Assembly: GCF_031143425.1 (NCBI RefSeq) | Contig: NC_090437.1 | Coordinates: forward strand, 1,176,796,863-1,176,860,862 | Length of the DNA: 64,000 bases | Reading direction: 5' to 3' | DNA from: Pleurodeles waltl | Lineage: Eukaryota; Chordata; Amphibia; Caudata; Salamandridae | Part shown: positions 57,819 through 64,000 of the stretch, piece by piece | Numbering within the stretch: the first letter of the stretch is position 1 | Layout of the letters: every line of letters starts with the position of its first letter | Program-made: the position numbers and the translations under genes | The notes under the pieces: model-generated | What the model saw: only the letters and a program-made list of their open reading frames with translations | Databases searched by the model: none | What the model was told of the DNA's origin: nothing

Positions 57819-58948
57819 TCATTGGAAGTAGAGCGAGATGAGCTGATTTCTGGAGATAACATCATCCTCCTCCCCTTCTTTATCGCTGTCCTCTGTCCCC
57901 TCTGCTTCCTCTGGTGAATTATATCTTCTCTACTCTTCCAATAATGGAACATGCCTTCTCAGTGCCAAATTGTGCAGCATGCAGCAGGCTGCGATGATCT
58001 CACAAACCTTGTTTGGGGAGTAGCACAGGGACCCGCCAGATGTAGGCAGGCACCAGAATCTTGCCTTCAGTTGTCCAGATGTCCTCTCAATGACTCTTCA
58101 TGTCCTGCCATGTGCCTCATTGTAGCGATTGTCACCCTCTGTCCTGGGATATCTCACTGGTGTCAACATCAAGGATAGGTTAAGATAGCCAGAATCGCCT
58201 GGGAAGAGTGGGCATGCATAGCACACATCATCGCTGTACAGTTGGTAAAGAGAATGAAAGGCAGGTTGCTATTTACTTTCATATGACATCATATTCACCT
58301 ACAAGCCAGGATCTCTCTCTTTGTAGTTGTGCCATCATGTGTGGGACACTGCTGTTCCCTAATATGTAGGAGTCATGCACAGATCCTGGGAATTTGGCAG
58401 TCACGTTTCTCATTCCTATACACTTGTTCTTTTACCCTGGGTGGAATTAAGGGAATATGGGTGTCATCTATGGCCCCAATTACATGAGGAATGTGTGCAA
58501 TGGAATAGAAATCAGGTTTCACAGCGGGCAAATCAGCCCTTTGGGGAACTTTTATGTAGCTGTGGAAGTGTTTCAGCAAGGCAATGAGGACATCCCTTAA
58601 GACATTACTGAGCATTGGCTGTGATACACCTGCTGCCAAGCCCACTGTCACCTGAAATAACCCATTGGCCAAACAATGTAGCACAGATAGTACATGTACA
58701 GTTGGAGGAACAGCATAGGGATTACGTAGAGCTGGTTGTAGATCTGGCTCCAATTGGGCACACAGTTCACAAATTGTCATCTGGTTCAGACGGTAGGTCA
58801 GTAAAATGTGGCGCTCCTCTATGGTTGCCAGGTCAAGTAGGGGCAAGTACATCAGTGCATTCCTCAGTTTCCAGATGGGTCGGTTTCTAGAGAGGGCCAA
58901 AGCACATTTGTCACCATCACAACACATCTGACTTATGTATTGGCGCAC
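57819..58948 (-). pseudogene. PIF/Harbinger (HARBI1-like) DDE transposase, two exons (copy 2)
   Basis: Exon 1 (58948-58299) encodes YRLNQMTICELCAQLEPDL, VLSVLHCLANGLFQ, GVSQPMLSNVL and IPHVIGAIDDTH with the first catalytic Asp. A short deletion and frameshift near 58410 removes about 20 residues. Another frame then gives VTAKFPGSVHDSYI with the second Asp and MMAQLQRERSWL. The intron is 58298-58199 (GTGAAT...CCCAG), 100 bp, at the same codon as in copy 1. Exon 2 (58198-57819) gives LTPVRYPRTEGDNRYNEAHGRT, a TGA, VIERTSGQLKARFWC with the catalytic Glu, CCMLHNLALRRHVPLLEE, a TAG and an acidic tail ending LISLYFQ. All three catalytic acids survive but four lesions inactivate it. Confidence 0.9.
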
Positions 58949-59219
58949 ACAACTGCAGTATTTTAGCCTTCAAATAATGGAAGGTTGTTGAAAGCGTACA
59001 CTGTGACAATCTGTGAGTGAGACATTGTGATTCACCATACATATGCATCCAACTAGTGCCACACATCACATATAACATGTATTGCTTTGTATGACTGATG
59101 AACCAATGAGTCACATTACAATACTACAACATGGACAGTGTGTAGATAGTGTAGTTAGAGAAATTTTTCTGCTAAATTGGCAGTTGCCTGTCCTACATGC
59201 AGAGGACAGATGAAAGTGC

Positions 59220-59462
59220 CATCACTCCTCTGGCATTAGTCGTCATGGCGTTAGGCGGTCTGTACCACTGTGCAACTCCTCATTGGTTAACATTGGTGTC
59301 TTTGGGGAACAGGGGCCAATCATGATCACCGCCGGTAGTGACAGTGCACACTGCCGCAGTCGTCACCCCCATTTTATGTTCCCCTTGTCACTTAGCTCCT
59401 GAACCTCAACACAACCACAACTCCACTGCATGTGCTGCCGTGTCCTGCATCTGGTTGGGACG
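59220..59462. promoter_or_regulatory. Divergent intergenic region in Harbinger copy 2
   Basis: Lies between the transposase start (minus, 58948 or upstream) and ORF B (plus, 59463). It keeps TTAGGCGGTCTG (about 59251) and ATCACCGCCGGTAG (about 59326), matching the motif cluster at 10322-10400 in copy 1. Confidence 0.42.
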
Positions 59463-60066
59463 CTGGCACATGTGACAGGGGATAGGGCCCCAGCCTTCAC
59501 CCAAGACAAGCTCGCCAAGCTTGTGGACGGGGCCCTACCCCTGTATGCAAATTTGCATGGGTCACCAGAGGAGCAGGTGAGTGGATTAGCAGAGTACTTG
59601 AAATGAGAGCGATTGTTGTAGGTGCATGTGTGTGTGAATGTTGGATGACCAAGCAAATAGGAGTAGTGGGATGGGGTATATATGCAATTGTAGCAATATG
59701 AGCAATGTATGCTGGAATACTTTCAGTAAGATTGTATCCTATGTCAGTATGAGGTAAGTCTACATAAATGTGTGTTCCTCTGTGTCTCACATGCAGGTTA
59801 GCTCCCATCAGAAGAAGGGTCTGTGGTGAGTCATCGCCAAGGAATTGCGGACCCTGGGGGTCCATAGTTGGCAGAGCACCCACTGCAGGAAATGGTGGGA
59901 GGACCTGAGACGCTGGGCAAAGAAGACTGTGGAGGTCCAGCCGGAGACGCCCTCACAATGAGGGAGAGGTGCATGTTGGACCCTGACCACCTAATGGGAC
60001 ACATACTGGCGGTGGCCAACGCAGAGTTGGATGGGCATTTGTAGGCAGCACAGCAGCCACAAGGGG
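59463..60066 (+). pseudogene. Harbinger ORF B exons 1 and 2: Myb/SANT-like domain (copy 2)
   Basis: Exon 1 (59463-59576) has the same 38 codons as copy 1 with APAFTQDKLAKLVDGALPLY, but its start codon is now CTG (copy 1 has ATG). Donor is GTGAGT. Exon 2 (59797-60066) follows an ATGCAG acceptor and reads VSSHQKKGLW, a TGA, VIAKELRTLGV and THCRKWWEDLRRWAKKT, then shifts frame to LAVANAELDGHL. The exon 2 donor is AT where copy 1 has GT. Start loss, stops and donor loss make this copy dead. The FT..KL..LV plus WEDLR pattern marks it as a Myb/SANT-like domain distinct from ORF A. Confidence 0.78.
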
Positions 60067-60190
60067 ATGAGTATTCACACTGTTCCTACTGCCAAATGTA
60101 GTGAGTAGGTTGCAGGTGATGGTGAGATGGTATGCTGTTTCAGAGACTCTTAGATGTCAGAGTATGCAGGTGGTCAGCTTAATGTCCGGG

Positions 60191-62927
60191 TGTTGGACCT
60201 GGCCCTTTTACAGGGTCATTCCCAAGACTTTTTGCCTTTTGCCTCCTTATTTTTCTGAAGTTTGTTGGCTGACGTTATGACTCTGAGCACTTTTTAACTG
60301 CTAACCAGTGCTAAAGTGCTTGTGCTCTCCCTTGTAAAATTGGTATGATTGGCTTATACCTAACTGGCATATTTAATTTACCTATAAGTCCCTTGTAAAG
60401 TGGCATCCCTATGCCTAGGGCCTGTAAATTAAATGCTACCAGTGGGCCTGCAGCACTGCTTGCGCCACCCACTGAAGTAGCCTCTCAAACCTATCTCAGG
60501 CCTGCTAGCGCAGGGCCTGTGTGCACAGTTTTCTGCCACAGGGACCTGACATTTAAATTTACTTGCCAGGCCCAGAACTACCTTTTTACTTCATGTAAGT
60601 CACCCCTAAGGTAAGCCCTAACTAGCCCTATCGGCAGGGTGCCATGTATGTAGAAGGCAGGACATGTGCCAGGTTGCGTGGCCTGTCCTGGTAGTGACAA
60701 ACAGCCTAACTTGTTGTCTCACTGCTGTGACTGCTGCCTTCTCATAGTATTGCATTAGAGATGCCCTGCCTTATGTGTAAGGGGTATTGTCTGATTTATG
60801 AGGGGTAGCGTCCGCATGTTTCGTATGGTTGTGATAGTGATAAGAAATGCTGCTTACTGGTGTAAGTGTATTTTTTATTACTATTACAGAAATGCCACTT
60901 CTAGAAAGTGTGCATTTATCTGTGCTTATGACTCTGGTGTTTTTGCAGCTTGACTCCAATCCATGTCTGGGCAGACTGACAGTTGGGGCATTGCGCATAC
61001 TTTTCAGCCAGCCTGTACACAGGGAGGGTGGGTGTGTCACAGAGGTGCATCTACATATTGTATGGTTTTCCTGGGCTGAGAGAAGGGAGAGGCAGGGGCA
61101 CACCTGCATTTGTAAAGGCTGTGCCTTGGCCTCGCACAATAGGGTTGTTTACCCCCCACTGATGTTCGGAGCCTGTGCTGGAGGAGAGAAGAGGCACTCC
61201 CAGAACCAGTTGTAGCTGGTTGGAAACCCCTCTCCTCCTCATTGTAAGAGACACTGCAAACTTAATATAAGTACAGGGGAATTTTCCCCACAATGTAGAC
61301 ATTCTTGGGACTCCAGAGTCTTACTAGAAACTGGACACAGGACGCTGCTGAATGAACTTACCAGGACCACCTTGGACTGCTGATGCTGTGCTGACCTGTG
61401 ACCTGCCTGGTCACTAGGAGGAACTGCCACCATCTGCATCCCTTGTGCTGGCCCGTTGCTACCCTCCCTTTTGTCTCCAGGGGCAGGGTGCTGTGGCCCC
61501 TGACCCTTGTAACTATCCCAAGCCCAAGGAGTGCTTCTTGTTTTCACCTTTAGCACCTGGAGAGCACTTGGCTGTGCCCCTCTGCGCTTTCTAAATGCAC
61601 ACGCTGTGAAGAAAATTCACTGCCGTGGCCCGGGCTAAATAATAGTGCCCTCATGATTTGAAAAGCGCTCCCTTGCCGATGAGGATCATCGCCGCGACCT
61701 GGTAGACTGCCTTCCATCAGCGCGAGTGTTGCGCTGCCCTTGGGACCCCCGGGGCACTTCTCAGTCATGGAAAGGAGCAAGCGCGCTCCTATTGTGCCCC
61801 CCGGGGGAAGCGCGCTTTGAGGAGCACCCCCGGGGCACACGTCAGCACCTGTTTGTGTGCTGCCTTCCTCGCAGATAAGGGAAGGCAGCAGAGCAGCTCG
61901 CGCACAGTATCGGGTGCGGCCGCGTGTTTAAACAGAGGGGAAGCCTCATTGGAGAGGCTACCCCCTACTCCCTCAAGCCCTTGGAAGGTGCTGAAAGGCA
62001 TCCGCTCGCGAACTGGGGAAGGAGAACCTCATTGGAGGTCCCCCAGCCGCTGAGCCCCACTCCCTGGTTACCCGGCCTGGCCTTGATGAAAACAGAGAAG
62101 GGAGGCCTCACCGGGGGGCCCTTCCTGTAGCCCCCATTGGTTTGTTGGGCTGCCTTGCCCCTCCTCTTGGTGGCAGGGCCCGTGGAGGCCCGGGGGCCCA
62201 CAGATATCGCAGGCCCCAGGAGGGCCCCATTAGGAAACCAGAGAGGGTGCCGATCGCCCCTCTCACCTAGGAGTCACGTGTGGCCCCCATTAAGTGCATA
62301 GGAGTGCCAGGGGCCCCTACCACGACCTTCAAAGCACTAGGAGTGCCGGGTTCTACCAAATAATGTACTTTTGGGGAAACTGGTAGGGTGGTATGCCCCA
62401 GGGTTATCTTCCTAAAGATATAGATTTTCTTTATGTCTTGCCATATGTGCTCTAATGTTCCTTTTAGGGATATGTATGATGTATATATGATAAGTTAATT
62501 TATTCACTGTGATTCCTGACTACTGCTTATGTTGCAGAATCCTGAGTACTCACGTGTTCTAATGTGACAACTGCTTATTCCTGCAGAGTGTTAGTAACTT
62601 GTGTAACATTCTGACAACTGCTAAAGTAGCAGGGTATTACTGACGTGTAATGTTTGATCTAATTATGTTTTGTGCAATACAGTTTATTTTTACTTACCTC
62701 ATTGTTGTGTTTACTTTGTGGTGTACATCTTGCATCACGTGTGTTGTGTGTGTTGTGCAAACACTTTACACCTTGCCTCCGGGTTAGGCCTGACTGCTCG
62801 TGCCAAGCTACCACGGGGGTGAGCAGGAGTTATCTTGGAGGTGTAACTCCCTTGCCCTGACTAGAGTGGGTGGGTTCTGCCTGGCTTAGGTACATACCAC
62901 AGCCAACCAGAAACCCCATTTCTAACA
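60191..62927 (+). mobile_element. Long solo LTR, complete (copy A6), in ORF B intron 2
   Basis: Starts TGTTGGACCTGGCCCTTTTA and ends AGAAACCCCATTTCTAACA; the terminal TGTT/AACA are inverted as in retroviral LTRs. Flanks CCGGG (60186-60190) and CCAGG (62928-62932) fit a 5-bp duplication with one change. It is 2737 bp long without internal genes and is the reference copy for the family in this window. The 3' end contains GCTCGTGCCAAGCTACCACG and a GTGAGCAGGAGTTATCTTGG segment shared by all copies. Confidence 0.87.
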
Positions 62928-63320
62928 CCAGGGTTAGTTACTTTGCTGTGTAGGTGGTATGTGTACCCAGGTAATGTCTGGGTAGAGCTGTCATTCAAGT
63001 TTTGCCCTTGTTCTCTTGTAAAGTCATGTAGTTTTAGCCCTTTTATCTGAGCATTAAATGGAGTCGTCAGTTGGTAATGCAGGCTATGTCCATATAATTA
63101 TGAAGTGCAGCATTGTCAGTGTAGTGAACTCCAATGAGGCAGGTGTAATCCCTATCTATGACACATTCCTGTTCTGAGTAGACTTTAGTGAGGTCAGGTG
63201 GTAGGCTACAATGTTCTGTATGTGTGCCTTACAGCAGATTGTTTTAAGTTACTTACACCCTGCTCCCTTTCTTTCTCTCCTCCTTCCCTCCCTGTCCTCT
63301 TCTGTCCTTGAGTGCATCAG

Positions 63321-64000
63321 CAACATCAGGCAAAGGAGTAGAGGTACCGGCGAGTGGGGATGCTGCAGCCCACAGGACCCAGGAGGCAGAGTCCACCGAG
63401 GGGACCAGTGGGTTGGAGGGTGAGAGGAGCACCACATAGGAGCCTACTACAACTGCAACATCAAACTCTGATTCTTCCTCTAATGGCAGCTCCTTTGTGG
63501 TGGCGGACCCCTCTGGGACCGCCCCAGCAAGATCATCTTCCGCCACGCCCATACCAGCACCGCCCTCCCAGTAGCTCCCCACTGAGTTGTCTGTGCCCTT
63601 CGCCACAGGCACCTCTGCCCCTGCCCCAGTCAGCCCTGCTGCCCTCAATGAGGAGGCTATTGACCTCCTGAGATCCATCTCTGTCGGGCAGACAACCATC
63701 GTGAATGCCATCTAGGGCCTGGCATCCCAGATGCAACAAACCAATGTCTACCTGGAAGGCATTCACAGTGCCTTGTCTGGCCTACAAAGATAGTTACAGG
63801 CTCTGGCCTCCTCTTTGACGGCAGCCAGTGTCCCTAGTACTTCAGTTCCCCCTCCAACCACCACTGCCCCATCCAGCACCCCTCTCCCCTCCCTCATCCC
63901 AAGTGCACAATCTGACCAGCATGCACCCAGGACAACACACAAGGCACACAAGGACAAACACAGGCACAACAAATCACACCACAGGCATGCACACACTCAC
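63321..64000 (+). pseudogene. Harbinger ORF B exon 3 (copy 2), truncated by window end
   Basis: Acceptor TGCATCAG at 63320, matching the exon 3 start in copy 1. It encodes the acidic Ser/Thr linker, then PAALNEEAIDLLRSISVGQTTIVNAI, a TAG, GLASQMQQTNVYLEGIH and a Pro/Ser/Thr then His/Lys-rich tail with SDQHAPRTTHKAHKDKHRH. The helical block is about 75 percent identical by eye to copy 1. Stops at 63713 and 63791 are present. Confidence 0.75.

Larger units (their letters stand above)
54432..64000. mobile_element. PIF/Harbinger transposon copy 2, reversed, runs past window end
   Basis: Starts GGCCCTCATTACAA at 54432, the family terminus. Its first 290 bp matches the right end of copy 1 in reverse, with many GGCGGT sites decayed to GGTGGT or GGCAGT. 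Gene order is ORF A (plus), transposase (minus), ORF B (plus), the mirror image of copy 1. A 2.74-kb solo LTR (60191-62927) lies in ORF B intron 2. The other terminus and the minisatellites should lie beyond 64000. Confidence 0.85.

Noticed and set aside
57464..57952. 162-codon minus-strand frame downstream of transposase copy 2.
   Set aside because: It lies beyond the transposase stop in the convergent 3' region, has no recognisable domain and no counterpart in copy 1.
1..64000. Host protein-coding exons, tRNA or rRNA genes.
   Set aside because: Scanning for splice-consistent conserved domains and RNA gene signatures gave nothing outside transposable elements; the only tRNA-like match is the retroviral primer-binding site at 44500.

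Overview
This window looks like repeat-rich DNA from a large vertebrate genome. A salamander is the best guess, with Pleurodeles-type newts my first candidate because Harbinger transposons are known to be abundant there; this is inference. I see no host gene, rRNA, tRNA, CRISPR array or bacterial feature. Almost everything recognisable is a transposable element or a tandem repeat, often nested. 

Layout. 1-2470: a decayed CR1/L2-type LINE, split by a reverse-oriented piece of a long LTR. 2665-4005: the 3' part of the same LTR family. 4080-17760: a degenerate Ty3/gypsy retrotransposon (gag, protease, RT, RNase H, integrase). Its RT domain is interrupted by an 8.6-kb PIF/Harbinger transposon (5610-14242) and again by a 0.66-kb MITE (14599-15260). 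17760-22730: low-complexity and local duplications with two more MITEs (19663-20295, 21031-21523). 22730-24504: another long LTR. 24540-32650: an 8.1-kb satellite of about 64-bp units with a 1.5-1.9-kb higher-order period. 34080-36688 and 38482-40548: two more long LTRs, the first carrying a LINE 3' end. 42092-42631: a fourth MITE. 42883-53772: an endogenous retrovirus with two 1.6-kb LTRs, an initiator-tRNA-Met primer-binding site, gag-like and env remnants and no visible pol; a deleted Harbinger copy (48634-51281) sits inside env. 54432-64000: a second near-complete Harbinger copy, reversed relative to the first and continuing past the window, with a solo LTR (60191-62927) in an intron.

The most interesting system is the Harbinger family. 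Two independent copies share the same three-gene plan: a DDE transposase with one intron, and two separate Myb/SANT-like proteins (called ORF A and ORF B here), each spliced. ORF B and the transposase are divergently transcribed from a shared intergenic region. That region carries the same GGCGGT/ACCGCC motif that crowds both element ends, which suggests shared recognition or self-regulation. A third, non-autonomous copy keeps the ends and the internal minisatellites but has lost all three genes. All coding regions seen are broken by stops, frameshifts or deletions, so the copies here are fossils.
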